From Paenisporosarcina sp049671445 (GTDB lineage Bacteria > Bacillota > Bacilli > Bacillales_A > Planococcaceae): DNA of 64,000 bases. Under the pieces are notes generated by a model. The model did no database searches. It was not told where the DNA came from and was given only the letters and a program-made list of their open reading frames with translations. The DNA is taken from assembly GCF_049671445.1 (NCBI RefSeq), contig NZ_JBATUX010000018.1:1-64000 (forward strand), in the 5' to 3' direction. The position numbers and the translations under genes are program-made. Positions 53,076 through 62,366 of the stretch are shown piece by piece; positions within the stretch are counted from its first letter, which is position 1, and each line of letters starts with the position of its first letter.

Positions 53076-53513
53076 ATGAATGTGGGCAGTTCTAGCTCGG
53101 TAAGTACGCAAGCGTTGGGTACAACTAAACCAACAGAGCCACAAAATGCACTTGGTAAAGATGCTTTTATGAGAATTCTAGTGACACAAATGAAAAACCA
53201 AAATCCTTTAGAACCGTTAAAGGATACGGAATTCATTGGTCAAATGGCTCAGTTTAGTAGCTTGGAACAGTTAACAAACTTAAATCAAGCGATGACTCAG
53301 TTTGTTGGACTTCAAGGTAAGCAGTCTTTAACTGAACATGCTGATTTAATTGGAAATACTGTGTATTGGGAACAGGAAGTAAATGGGGTACTGCAGTCGG
53401 GTGAAGGAATTGTTAAAGCGTTATCCATTAAAAACGGTGAATTAATAGTGGAACTTGAAAATGATAATGTAAAGGTCCCTATTAATACTATCCAACGTAT
53501 TGAAAAGAACTGA
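53076..53513 (+). CDS. flgD: Flagellar hook assembly (scaffold) protein FlgD
   Basis: Hook cap needed for hook polymerisation. The 145 residues contain NALGKDAFMRILVTQMKNQN, PLEPLKDTEFIGQMAQFSSL and EQLTNLNQAM, the conserved N-terminal block, plus the C-terminal GNTVYWEQEVNG region. Its size is typical of short Bacillus FlgD. AAAGGAGTG precedes the ATG. Confidence 0.95.
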   Translation: MNVGSSSSVSTQALGTTKPTEPQNALGKDAFMRILVTQMKNQNPLEPLKDTEFIGQMAQFSSLEQLTNLNQAMTQFVGLQGKQSLTEHADLIGNTVYWEQEVNGVLQSGEGIVKALSIKNGELIVELENDNVKVPINTIQRIEKN

Positions 53514-53584
53514 GAAACAAAAAATGAATAGGAAATTGTCTAATTCTAAAGGATAAAAGACAGTTCCTCAAAGGGGAAAAACAA

Positions 53585-54376
53585 ATGTTACGTTCAATGT
53601 ATGCGGGTGTGTCGGGTATGAAAGGTTTTCAAACTAAATTAGACGTGATTGGTAACAATATTTCGAATGTTAATACGATTGGATATAAAAAAAGCACAAT
53701 CAATTTCCAAGATTTATTAAGTCAAAATTTATCAAGTAGTGGTGTTAATCCAATGCAGGTTGGATTAGGGTCAACGACTTCTGCAATCAACGTGGTTCAT
53801 ACATCTGGTTCATTTATGACAACTGGTGTTGGGACAGATCTTGCTATAAGCGGAGACGGATTTTTCGTAGTGCAAAACCCAGAAGAAGATGGTACTACAA
53901 ATGATCGTTATTTAACACGAGCTGGGAATTTTGTAGTAAATGCTGAAGGAAACTTAGTCACTTCACAAGGCTATAATGTTCTAGATAATAATGGAGATAA
54001 AATTAACATTAATTCAACTACTTATGATTCATTTACTATTAATCGTTTAGGTGAAGTAATTGGTAAAGAAGCGAATGGAAATGAAACAACAATTGCTACT
54101 ATTGGAGTTGCTCAACCTGAAAATCCATCGGGGCTACGTAAATTTGGTGGATCTTTATATGAAATGACTTCAAATGCAGACACTGGTGGATTAACAATAG
54201 GATCTCCAAAAGATTTGAATACTGAAATAGCGTCAGGCATGCTTGAAATGTCGAATGTTGACCTTACTGAAGAATTCACGGAAATGATTATCGCGCAGCG
54301 TGGTTTCCAAGCAAATTCACGTACAATTACAACTTCTGATGAAATTTTACAAGAAGTCGTTAACTTGAAACGATAA
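53585..54376 (+). CDS. flgE: Flagellar hook protein FlgE (B. subtilis flgG/flgE type)
   Basis: Main hook subunit of the Bacillus early operon. The 263 residues match the short Bacillus hook protein (264 aa). LRSMYAGVSGMKGFQTKLDV and NNISNVNTIGYKKSTINFQD are at the N-terminus; EMSNVDLTEEFTEMIIAQRG and FQANSRTITTSDEILQEVVN at the C-terminus. AAAGGGG precedes the ATG. A GC-rich palindrome follows its stop. Confidence 0.94.
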   Translation: MLRSMYAGVSGMKGFQTKLDVIGNNISNVNTIGYKKSTINFQDLLSQNLSSSGVNPMQVGLGSTTSAINVVHTSGSFMTTGVGTDLAISGDGFFVVQNPEEDGTTNDRYLTRAGNFVVNAEGNLVTSQGYNVLDNNGDKININSTTYDSFTINRLGEVIGKEANGNETTIATIGVAQPENPSGLRKFGGSLYEMTSNADTGGLTIGSPKDLNTEIASGMLEMSNVDLTEEFTEMIIAQRGFQANSRTITTSDEILQEVVNLKR

Positions 54377-54393
54377 TATAGGGGGGTTGGGCT

Positions 54394-54413
54394 GAGAGAG
54401 GAATTCCTCTCTC
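54394..54413 (+). other. Perfect palindrome between flgE and flbD
   Basis: GAGAGAGG (54394-54401), AATT loop, CCTCTCTC (54406-54413): an 8-bp stem in a spacer of only 51 bases. It is preceded by GGGGGGTTGGG and followed by GCCACTTTTATT, so it resembles a weak attenuator or RNA-processing/stability hairpin inside the operon. Confidence 0.6.
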
Positions 54414-54427
54414 TCGCCACTTTTATT

Positions 54428-54643
54428 ATGATTCATTTAACTAGATTAAATCGTTCGTCTATTACATTAAATGCCGTTTATATAGAAAGAATAGAATCAA
54501 TTCCAGATACAGTTGTGACGTTACTATCTGGTAAGAAGGTACATGTATTAGAAACGGTTGAAGAAGTTACAGATAAAGTAACGACCTTCTACCAGAAGAT
54601 AAACCTTTTACATAGTTTACAAGAGCCAAACTGGACGGAATGA
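54428..54643 (+). CDS. swrD: FlbD/SwrD-family flagellar protein
   Basis: A 71-residue protein of the flagellar FlbD family (SwrD in B. subtilis, which supports motor power). It has IHLTRLNRSSITLNAVYIER and IESIPDTVVTLLSGKKVHVL. Unlike its neighbours it has no Shine-Dalgarno in the ~12 bases before the ATG (CACTTTTATT). The nearest G-rich stretch is on the far side of the upstream palindrome. Its order between flgE and fliM is conserved, but the fliL that usually follows is not here. Confidence 0.88.
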   Translation: MIHLTRLNRSSITLNAVYIERIESIPDTVVTLLSGKKVHVLETVEEVTDKVTTFYQKINLLHSLQEPNWTE

Positions 54644-54656
54644 GGGGGGAACTTCC

Positions 54657-55646
54657 TTGGTAGATGTTTTAACAGATGAAAATATTGATGCCATTCTTTC
54701 TTCTTTAAAAAAGGAAGAACCTAAACAGGCTAAACCTATCAAAGATAGAAATGTTCAAACGTACGACTTTAAAAAAGCACTACGCTTTTCACAAGATCAA
54801 GTCAGAACGTTAACTAGAATACATGAGAATTTTTCGCGTTTACTGACAACATACTTATCAACGCAACTACGAACAAATGCTCAAATTTCAGTTACTTCTG
54901 TGGAACAATTTCCATATGAAGAATTTATCAATAATGTGCAACAGAAATCCCTTTTAGGTGTATTTGATGCTCCTCCACTTAAAGGAAGTATGGTCATGGA
55001 ATTTTCTCCTGAAGTTGTATATGTCATGATCGATCGTTTGCTTGGTGGTCAAGGAAATATATCGCAAAAGAGCAGTGATTTAACTGAAATTGAAATTAGT
55101 GTGATTCAGAGAATTTTTATTAGAACCTTAACTAGTTTTCAAGAAGCTTGGTTGTCCGTAATTAAACTATCTCCTGAATTTAAAGAAATCGAAGTGAATC
55201 CTCAATTTTTAACGATGTTTCCACCGAATGAAACGGTAATTTTGGTTTCTTTACATGCAAAAATTGGAGATGTAGAAGGCATCATCAAGATTTGCTTGCC
55301 ACACGTGGTATTAGAGCAAATTCTTCCTAAGCTATCCGCACGCCATTGGTTAGCTAATCAGAAGAAAACAATTGAAAATCATGAAATGGAAGCGTTAGAA
55401 AAGAAATTACAAGCGACGAGACTCAATGTCAAAGCTATTTTAGGAAGATCATCGATAGAAGTTGGCGATTTTTTAACTCTTAAAAGTGGAGATGTTATTC
55501 GCTTGAACGAGTCCTATACCGATCCCGTTATTGTATTGGTTGATGAAAAGCAAAAGTTTTTTGCACAACCAGGGGTTTCGAAAGGCCGGATGGCTGTACA
55601 AGTTACCGGTATTCATGGAGAAGGAGATGAATTCGATGACAACTAA
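54657..55646 (+). CDS. fliM: Flagellar motor switch protein FliM
   Basis: C-ring component that binds phosphorylated CheY and sets rotation. The 329 residues have the N-terminal CheY-binding motif (LTDENIDAILSSL), then YDFKKALRFSQDQVRTLTRI and the C-terminal FliN-like domain (VKAILGRSSIEVGDFLTLKS). The TTG start follows GAGGGGGGA by ~7 bases. Its last 11 bases overlap fliY. Confidence 0.95.
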   Translation: MVDVLTDENIDAILSSLKKEEPKQAKPIKDRNVQTYDFKKALRFSQDQVRTLTRIHENFSRLLTTYLSTQLRTNAQISVTSVEQFPYEEFINNVQQKSLLGVFDAPPLKGSMVMEFSPEVVYVMIDRLLGGQGNISQKSSDLTEIEISVIQRIFIRTLTSFQEAWLSVIKLSPEFKEIEVNPQFLTMFPPNETVILVSLHAKIGDVEGIIKICLPHVVLEQILPKLSARHWLANQKKTIENHEMEALEKKLQATRLNVKAILGRSSIEVGDFLTLKSGDVIRLNESYTDPVIVLVDEKQKFFAQPGVSKGRMAVQVTGIHGEGDEFDDN

Positions 55647-56700
55647 TAAGTTATCTGACGATGAGATTAACGGTTTATTGGGTCAAAAAGAAACGACAGA
55701 CAAGATGATTTCCGAAAGCTTACTGTCTAAAGTGGAAATGGAAGCTTTAACAGAGTTACTAAATGTTTCAATGGGTGGTTCTTCTAACGTACTTTCCTCA
55801 CTATTTTCTGAGCAAACCACTGTTATGTCTGCAGAACTATCAATAAAGCAAAATGATCATTTAATAACGACTACAATGTCACCTTATATTGTTGTGCTAG
55901 GGGAATATATCGGAGGCATCAATGGCATACAGATTCTAGCTATAAACGTAGAGGATGTCCAAGCCATTAGTGAAATGATGGACGCAGGTAGTGAAGCAGA
56001 AAATATGCGAAAACAGTTCCAGATTGTTGAAGAAGTTGTTGAAAAAATGTTCACTTCTGTGTCGCAGTCAATGGCTACTGTATTAGAACAAGAGGTTTCT
56101 CATTCCTTATCTAGTATGGATTTGATTGAAACACAACAAGACTTCCCAGTATCTAAATTTACGCAAGAAAGATGGTTTGTTCAGGGGGATTTCCAAATAA
56201 AAATAGGCAGTCAAAAAAGCCTAAGCCTCCAATTGAATATTCCAGTACGCTTAGCTAAACAAATGGTAGGGATTTTAACAGATTCATTGGACGAGGATTA
56301 TCCGGAGGAGACACAAGAGATGCAATTCCAATCTACTACTCAATCAAACAGTACAAAAACAATAGATTCAGAATCAACACCAAATATCCAATCTGTCCAA
56401 TTTTCAAGTTTTGATGAGTCTAGTTCTTCTCAATCTGAACCAAACAATTTAAACATGTTACTCGATATTCCACTTCAAGTAACGGTTGAATTGGGACGAA
56501 CAAAACGGATGGTTAAAGAAATATTGGGAGTTTCTCAAGGGTCGATTATTGAACTAGATAAATTAGCAGGGGAACCTGTTGATATTTTAATCAACAATAA
56601 ATTAATTGCAGTAGGGGAAGTTGTCGTCATTGATGAAAATTTTGGCGTACGTGTAACAGATATTTTAAGTACAGCAGATCGTATATCAAAGCTACGATAA
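55636..56700 (+). CDS. fliY: Flagellar motor switch phosphatase FliY
   Basis: Bacillus-type C-ring protein that dephosphorylates CheY-P. The 354 residues combine an N-terminal CheY-P-binding segment (NKLSDDEINGLLG), a CheC-like phosphatase region (LSKVEMEALTELLNVSMGGS, then QFQIVEEVVEKMF) and a C-terminal FliN domain (LDIPLQVTVELGRTKRMVKE). The frame is open upstream to 55531, but AAGGAG (55621-55626) is 9 bases from the ATG at 55636. cheY, which usually follows in Bacillus, is missing here. Confidence 0.93.
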   Translation: MTTNKLSDDEINGLLGQKETTDKMISESLLSKVEMEALTELLNVSMGGSSNVLSSLFSEQTTVMSAELSIKQNDHLITTTMSPYIVVLGEYIGGINGIQILAINVEDVQAISEMMDAGSEAENMRKQFQIVEEVVEKMFTSVSQSMATVLEQEVSHSLSSMDLIETQQDFPVSKFTQERWFVQGDFQIKIGSQKSLSLQLNIPVRLAKQMVGILTDSLDEDYPEETQEMQFQSTTQSNSTKTIDSESTPNIQSVQFSSFDESSSSQSEPNNLNMLLDIPLQVTVELGRTKRMVKEILGVSQGSIIELDKLAGEPVDILINNKLIAVGEVVVIDENFGVRVTDILSTADRISKLR

Positions 56701-56727
56701 TGCACTAAGTAAGGAGTTTACCAAGCC

Positions 56728-57411
56728 TTGATTCAAAAAAATTTTTTGTCTGTTATTGCACTAGTTCTATTTTTTTCTTTTCTAATAGTTTTAATCCCAT
56801 CTTCTGCTGATGCAAAAGAGCCGATGGTTTCTGATTGGGTTGAAAAAGAACAACCTAAAGGAATGACCGATGATAAAGAAAAAGAAGAAAGTAGTAAATC
56901 GAATACTACAGAAGACACCAGTCTCGTGGTCATTATATTTAAACTTATTTTCTATACGCTTCTAATCCTAGTCATGATCTATGCCTTGATAAAATTCTTG
57001 GCCTTAAGACAAAGGAAACTGCAGCCAAATCAAGCAGTTAAATTAATGGGGGGAACTCCTTTAGGTAATAACAAGTCATTGCAACTTGTGAAAGTTGGCG
57101 AAAAGGTTTATTTAATAGGTGTTGGAGACCAAGTCACATTAATCAAAGAATTTTCTGAGTCGGATGAGATTAACAACATTGAAACAGATTTAGAGAACCA
57201 ATCAACGCTGTTCACTAGCCCTCTAGCGAATATCTCTACCTCTATCGTTAATTTTTCGAAAGAGAAGATAAGCAAGAGGATGGAATCAAAACCTAACCTG
57301 AGTTTTGAGCATTTATTCAAACAAAGCCTGAATAAACAAAAGGGTAAGCAAGATCAACTTAAGCAGGATTTAAATGAAGTAGATGAAGAAAAGGAAGGTA
57401 ACTCAAAATGA
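56728..57411 (+). CDS. fliO: Flagellar biosynthesis protein FliO (FliZ)
   Basis: Membrane protein assisting assembly of the FliPQR export gate. The 227 residues have an N-terminal hydrophobic signal-like segment (LSVIALVLFFSFLIVLIPSS), a second helix (VVIIFKLIFYTLLILVMIYA), and the FliO domain (VKLMGGTPLGNNKSLQLVKV). The C-terminal ~70 residues are polar and charged. The TTG start follows AAGGAG. It overlaps fliP by 4 bases (ATGA). Confidence 0.88.
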   Translation: MIQKNFLSVIALVLFFSFLIVLIPSSADAKEPMVSDWVEKEQPKGMTDDKEKEESSKSNTTEDTSLVVIIFKLIFYTLLILVMIYALIKFLALRQRKLQPNQAVKLMGGTPLGNNKSLQLVKVGEKVYLIGVGDQVTLIKEFSESDEINNIETDLENQSTLFTSPLANISTSIVNFSKEKISKRMESKPNLSFEHLFKQSLNKQKGKQDQLKQDLNEVDEEKEGNSK

Positions 57412-58094
57412 CCGACTTCCTATTTCTTGTGAGTATTCCGGGTATCGATTTTGGTTCTGATGCACCAGGGGATGTTTCAGTTACCCTCCAACTTCTAGCC
57501 TTAATGACTATTTTATCTCTTGCTCCCGGCATCTTAATTATGCTTACCAGTTTTACTCGAATCATCATTGTTTTGTCATTTGTGCGGACAGGATTAGGCA
57601 CACAGTCTATGCCTCCAAATCAAGTTCTTGTTGGGCTGGCGCTGTTTTTAACGTTCTTTATCATGTCACCCATAATGGTGGAAATTAATGAGACTGCTTT
57701 ACAGCCATATTTAGACGGTGATTCAACTCAAGATGAGGCGCTCGATACTGCGGTTGTTCCAATTAAAAAATTTATGGCAGAGCACACACGAGAGAAAGAT
57801 TTAGCCTTGTTTTTTAAATATGCAGGGTTAAAAAAACCAGACAGTATTGAAGATATTCCGTTGACTTCACTCATTCCAGCGTTTGCTATTAGTGAATTGA
57901 AAACTGCATTTCAAATTGGTTTTGTTATCTTTATTCCATTTTTAATTATTGATATGGTGGTCGCCAGTACTCTTATGGCAATGGGAATGATGATGCTTCC
58001 ACCAGTAATGATTTCATTACCATTTAAAATATTATTATTTGTACTTGTTGACGGCTGGTATTTGATTATCGAATCGCTGCTTGTTAGCTATTAG
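57408..58094 (+). CDS. fliP: Flagellar type III export gate protein FliP
   Basis: Core export-gate protein, 228 residues. It has LTSFTRIIIVLSFVRTGLGT, PPNQVLVGLALFLTFFIMSP, and IPAFAISELKTAFQIGFVIF with IIDMVVASTLMAMGMMMLPP, all highly conserved. The start overlaps the fliO stop. Four hydrophobic helices are visible. Confidence 0.97.
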   Translation: MTDFLFLVSIPGIDFGSDAPGDVSVTLQLLALMTILSLAPGILIMLTSFTRIIIVLSFVRTGLGTQSMPPNQVLVGLALFLTFFIMSPIMVEINETALQPYLDGDSTQDEALDTAVVPIKKFMAEHTREKDLALFFKYAGLKKPDSIEDIPLTSLIPAFAISELKTAFQIGFVIFIPFLIIDMVVASTLMAMGMMMLPPVMISLPFKILLFVLVDGWYLIIESLLVSY

Positions 58095-58110
58095 TGAAGG
58101 GAAGAAAACG

Positions 58111-58380
58111 ATGACTCCAGACGTGGTAATTAAACTAGCGGAACAATCGATTTACATGATTATCATCATATCTGCACCAATGCTATTAATTGCATTAGCC
58201 GTCGGATTAATAGTGAGTGTTTTCCAAGCAATGACACAAATACAGGAACAAACCCTTGCATTTATTCCGAAAATATTAGCTGTGTTTTTGTCTCTGATCT
58301 TATTCGGACCTTGGATGCTTACGCTCTTATTGGATTTTACAAGAGACTTATTTCAACAGCTCCCACAATTAATCGGATAG
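58111..58380 (+). CDS. fliQ: Flagellar type III export gate protein FliQ
   Basis: An 89-residue two-helix protein: LAEQSIYMIIIISAPMLLIA and LAVGLIVSVFQAMTQIQEQT, then FIPKILAVFLSLILFGPWML. The frame runs upstream to 58081 inside fliP, but AAGGGAAG (58095-58104) is spaced for the ATG at 58111. Confidence 0.96.
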   Translation: MTPDVVIKLAEQSIYMIIIISAPMLLIALAVGLIVSVFQAMTQIQEQTLAFIPKILAVFLSLILFGPWMLTLLLDFTRDLFQQLPQLIG

Positions 58381-58390
58381 TTGGCCTAAT

Positions 58391-59170
58391 ATGAATTCTA
58401 TCATTGAGATGTATCCGTATCTTTTACTTATTTTTGTTCGTTTAACAAGCTTTTTCATGATTGCCCCTTTGTTCGCGATGAAGGGTGTTCCCAATCAATT
58501 TAAGGTGGGCCTTGCTTTCTTTATTGCTTTGGTTGCTTTATCGAGTCTCCCAGAAGGAGAGCCGCTTTTGTTAGATTCCTTTTACATTCTATTGATTATT
58601 AAGGAACTAGGCGTAGGTCTAGCACTAGGTTTTACAGCTGCACTACTTTTGTATACGGTTCAAATAGCTGGCGCATTTATCGATTTCCAAATGGGTTTTT
58701 CGATTGCCAGTGTCATGGATCCACAGACCGGAACCCAGGTTCCAATCATTGGTCATTTTAAATACATTTTAGCCTTGCTTTTCTTACTCACAGTTAACGG
58801 GCATCATTTAATGCTCGATGGAGTTATGCAAAGCTTTCAATCTTTTCCTGTAGAATCAATTGCCTTTTCGGCGAAAATGGAAGATGTTGCACATTTTTTC
58901 ACAAGATTATTTGTTGAAATGTTTATGATTGCTTTACAAATCGCTTTACCGATTGTGGGTGCACTATTTCTAGTTGATGTAGCACTTGGCATTTTAGCTA
59001 AAACCGTTCCACAATTAAATATTTTTGCTGTCGGACTTCCTTTAAAGATTATTGTAGGGTTTATCATGTTGTTTTTATCGATGCCAATTTTCTTTTACCT
59101 TTTGCAAATCCTGTTTGAAAAGATACTGATTAGCATGTCTCAGTTGATCCGATTATTAGGGGGGGCATAA
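58391..59170 (+). CDS. fliR: Flagellar type III export gate protein FliR
   Basis: A 259-residue multi-helix export-gate protein. It has YLLLIFVRLTSFFMIAPLFA, AGAFIDFQMGFSIASVMDPQ and a C-terminal VPQLNIFAVGLPLKIIVGFI segment, all family hallmarks. It is contiguous with flhB, whose GTG directly follows its TAA. Confidence 0.96.
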   Translation: MNSIIEMYPYLLLIFVRLTSFFMIAPLFAMKGVPNQFKVGLAFFIALVALSSLPEGEPLLLDSFYILLIIKELGVGLALGFTAALLLYTVQIAGAFIDFQMGFSIASVMDPQTGTQVPIIGHFKYILALLFLLTVNGHHLMLDGVMQSFQSFPVESIAFSAKMEDVAHFFTRLFVEMFMIALQIALPIVGALFLVDVALGILAKTVPQLNIFAVGLPLKIIVGFIMLFLSMPIFFYLLQILFEKILISMSQLIRLLGGA

Positions 59171-60265
59171 GTGGAGAAAAGATATCTTCTAAATCTAGAT
59201 TTACAATTCTTTTCTGGGGAAAAAACAGAAAAAGCAACTCCACAGAAAAGGCAAGAGTCCAAACGCAAAGGACAAGTAGCCAAAAGCCCTGAAGTAGCCG
59301 CGGCTATGATTATGCTAGGTGGAATTCTGTTACTCCAGTTTTCAGGAGGATGGATGCTTGATCAGCTTCTGGCAATCTATCGAGTTAACTTTAGTCAGTA
59401 CATAGGTTGGGAATGGTCTCCTAATAATATTCGCAATCTATTCGAACAGATGACATTTAATGCTTTGAAAGTTGTTACTCCCATCATGATTGTAGCTTTG
59501 GTATTTGGCTTTCTAGGGAATTACATTCAAGTGGGATCAATATTTACGACGGACCCTTTAAAAATGAAATTAGAACGAATAGATCCAATTGCAGGTGCAA
59601 AGAGAATATTTTCTATGCGTGCTTTAGTAGAGCTTTTAAAGTCATTACTTAAAATTGGTATTATTGGCTTTGCCGCCTTTAGTGTTTTGTGGTCAGAAAA
59701 AGAAGAGCTATTTTTACTTTCCCAGAAAAGCATTGGCCATTCCTTATCATTTATAGGTTCACTAACACTTCAAATGGCTTTAGTTTCTGCAATTATATTA
59801 TTGTGTTTAGCTATTTTAGATTATATGTATCAAAAGTATGAATTTGAAAAAGGCATTCGCATGTCAAAGCAAGACATTAAAGATGAATACAAGAAATCAG
59901 AAGGGGATCCTCTGATTAAATCAAAAATAAAAGAACAGCAAAGGCAAATGAGTATGAACCGAATGATTCAAGATCTGCCAAATGCAGATGTACTGATTAC
60001 GAATCCGACACATTATGCAATTGCCATTAAATATGATGCAGAATCAATGGAAGCGCCGATGGTTATTGCAATGGGAAAAGACCATCTTGCATTGAAAATT
60101 AAAGAAAAAGCCAAGGAACTTGAAATTGTGATTATGGAAAATAAACCACTCGCTCGTGCTCTATATCATCAGGTAGAAATAGGAGACTATGTTCCTGAAG
60201 AATTATTCTTAGCAGTAGCAGAGGTTTTAGCATATATTTATCGATTAAAAGGAAAAATCAAATGA
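59171..60265 (+). CDS. flhB: Flagellar export switch protein FlhB
   Basis: Export-gate protein that switches specificity from hook to filament. The 364 residues have the N-terminal SGEKTEKATPQKRQESKRKG motif, four membrane helices and the autocleavage site N278-P-T-H281. The start is GTG at 59171, with TAGGGGGGG as Shine-Dalgarno in the end of fliR. Confidence 0.97.
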   Translation: MEKRYLLNLDLQFFSGEKTEKATPQKRQESKRKGQVAKSPEVAAAMIMLGGILLLQFSGGWMLDQLLAIYRVNFSQYIGWEWSPNNIRNLFEQMTFNALKVVTPIMIVALVFGFLGNYIQVGSIFTTDPLKMKLERIDPIAGAKRIFSMRALVELLKSLLKIGIIGFAAFSVLWSEKEELFLLSQKSIGHSLSFIGSLTLQMALVSAIILLCLAILDYMYQKYEFEKGIRMSKQDIKDEYKKSEGDPLIKSKIKEQQRQMSMNRMIQDLPNADVLITNPTHYAIAIKYDAESMEAPMVIAMGKDHLALKIKEKAKELEIVIMENKPLARALYHQVEIGDYVPEELFLAVAEVLAYIYRLKGKIK

Positions 60266-60287
60266 ACACGAGTGAGGAGGTAGCAAC

Positions 60288-62366
60288 TTGAAAATCAGAG
60301 ATTATGTCGTCTTAGTATCAGTCATTATGATTGTCGTGATGATGGTTATTCCTCTTCCACCACTTTTACTAGATATTTTAATAATGATTAACATTAGTCT
60401 TGCTCTAACCATTATTCTTGTAGCGATGAATACGAAAGAAGCGCTACAGTTTTCAATATTTCCTACCTTGTTATTACTTACAACATTATTCCGATTAGGG
60501 TTAAATGTTTCAACTACCAGATCGATATTAACGAATCAAACTGGTGGTGAGGTTATAGAAACATTCGGTTCATTTGTTGTAGGTGGAAGTGCCATTATAG
60601 GGATTTTGGTTTTCTTAATATTAGTAATTATTCAGTTCCTGGTTATTACCAAGGGGTCTGAACGTGTGGCAGAAGTAGCTGCACGATTTACACTCGACTC
60701 TATGCCGGGTAAACAAATGAGTATCGATGCTGATCTAGGTGCAGGAATGATTTCTGACCAAGAAGCAAAAAAGCGCAGAGAAAAAGTAAGCCAAGAAGCG
60801 GACTTCTATGGTGCGATGGATGGTGCGAGTAAGTTCGTTAAAGGTGACGCGATTGCTGGAATCATCATAACTCTGATTAATATTATTGGTGGTTTATTAA
60901 TAGGTGTCATGGTACATAAATTACCCGTTGGAGAAGCTGCAAAACTATTTACGCTGTTATCAATCGGAGATGGTCTAGTAAGTCAGATTCCAGCATTATT
61001 GATTTCGACTGCAGCGGGAATCGTGGTCACGAGGGCTGCTTCTGAAGGCAACTTAGGTTCAGATATTGCCAAACAACTCTTCGCCTATCCGAAAATGTTG
61101 TATGTGGTAGCTGGAACACTGTCATTAATTGCAGTATTTACACCGATTAATCCTTTACTAGTTTTGCCTGTTGCAGCGTTGGTTGCCTTTGGGGGCTTTA
61201 AAATGCAACAAACATTATCAGCGGAGGAAAATGAAGAGAAGGCAACAACTACTGGGGACCAAGAGCGTGAAGAATTAAAAAGTCCGGAAAGTGTTATTGA
61301 TCTTTTGCATGTTGATGCAATTGAGTTTGAATTCGGTTATGGATTAATTCCGATTGCTGATAAGAATCAAGGTGGAGATTTATTAGATCGCGTCATTATG
61401 ATTCGTAGACAATGTGCAATAGAACTAGGAATCGTTGTTCCGGTAATCCGAATTCGCGATAATATTCAACTTCAACCAAATGAATATGTCATTAAAATAA
61501 AAGGGAACCGAGTCGCGTCTGGTAAAATCATGCTCGATCATTACTTAGCCATGAGCCCTGGAATAGATGATGACAGCATTGAAGGTATTCAGACGATTGA
61601 ACCAGCGTTTGGTATGCCTGCGCTATGGGTGAATGAAGAAATGAAGGAGGAAGCGGAGTTAGCGGGATATGCAATTGTAGACCCTCCGTCCGTTGTCTCA
61701 ACTCATCTTACCGAAGTGATTAAGCGCCATGCTCATGAATTAATTGGCAGACAAGAAGTGAAATCACTCGTTGAAAATGTACGTGAAACTTCACCTGCAG
61801 TTATTGAAGAATTAATTCCACAGATGATGGCAATTGGTGACGTGCAAAAAGTCTTGATGAAGCTATTAAAAGAAAAAGTATCGATCCGAAATTTACTTGT
61901 TATTTTAGAGACATTAGCAGATTACTCGTCACAAACGAAAGATCCAGATCTACTGACAGAATATGTGAGACAAGCTCTTTCTAGACAAATCACTTTGCAG
62001 TATACCATTCAACATGAACCTTTACAGGTTATTACGGCAGGTGCTAGCCTCGAGAAGAAATTCGCGGAGTCTGTACATCGTTCGGAACAAGGTAGTTATT
62101 TATCAATTGACCCAGAGACATCACAAACTATCTTTCAAAAAATTCAAGAACAAGCATCACAATTACAACAGTCTGGCGTTCAGCCGATTCTACTAACTTC
62201 TCCTGCAATACGCATGTATATGAGGCAGTTTATAGAACGGTTTGCACCAGATCTTCCAGTACTGTCATATAACGAACTAGAACCAGAGATAGAAATTCAA
62301 AGCGTTGGGGTAATCAATATCTCAGCCGGTGCAGGCAAAATCCCAGTCGGGGCGGTTAATAACTAA
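60288..62366 (+). CDS. flhA: Flagellar export gate protein FlhA
   Basis: Large export-gate ring protein, 692 residues. The membrane half holds LTTLFRLGLNVSTTRSILTN and GVMVHKLPVGEAAKLFTLLS. The cytoplasmic half binds chaperone-substrate complexes (LIPIADKNQGGDLLDRVIMI, HATELIG-like HAHELIGRQEV, ILPQ-type VIEELIPQMM). The TTG start follows GAGGAGG by about 7 bases. Its TAA shares one base with the ATG of flhF (TAATG). Confidence 0.97.
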   Translation: MKIRDYVVLVSVIMIVVMMVIPLPPLLLDILIMINISLALTIILVAMNTKEALQFSIFPTLLLLTTLFRLGLNVSTTRSILTNQTGGEVIETFGSFVVGGSAIIGILVFLILVIIQFLVITKGSERVAEVAARFTLDSMPGKQMSIDADLGAGMISDQEAKKRREKVSQEADFYGAMDGASKFVKGDAIAGIIITLINIIGGLLIGVMVHKLPVGEAAKLFTLLSIGDGLVSQIPALLISTAAGIVVTRAASEGNLGSDIAKQLFAYPKMLYVVAGTLSLIAVFTPINPLLVLPVAALVAFGGFKMQQTLSAEENEEKATTTGDQEREELKSPESVIDLLHVDAIEFEFGYGLIPIADKNQGGDLLDRVIMIRRQCAIELGIVVPVIRIRDNIQLQPNEYVIKIKGNRVASGKIMLDHYLAMSPGIDDDSIEGIQTIEPAFGMPALWVNEEMKEEAELAGYAIVDPPSVVSTHLTEVIKRHAHELIGRQEVKSLVENVRETSPAVIEELIPQMMAIGDVQKVLMKLLKEKVSIRNLLVILETLADYSSQTKDPDLLTEYVRQALSRQITLQYTIQHEPLQVITAGASLEKKFAESVHRSEQGSYLSIDPETSQTIFQKIQEQASQLQQSGVQPILLTSPAIRMYMRQFIERFAPDLPVLSYNELEPEIEIQSVGVINISAGAGKIPVGAVNN

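Noticed and set aside
55531..55635. 35-residue N-terminal extension of FliY inside fliM
   Set aside because: The extension has no family similarity, and a well-spaced Shine-Dalgarno marks the ATG at 55636.
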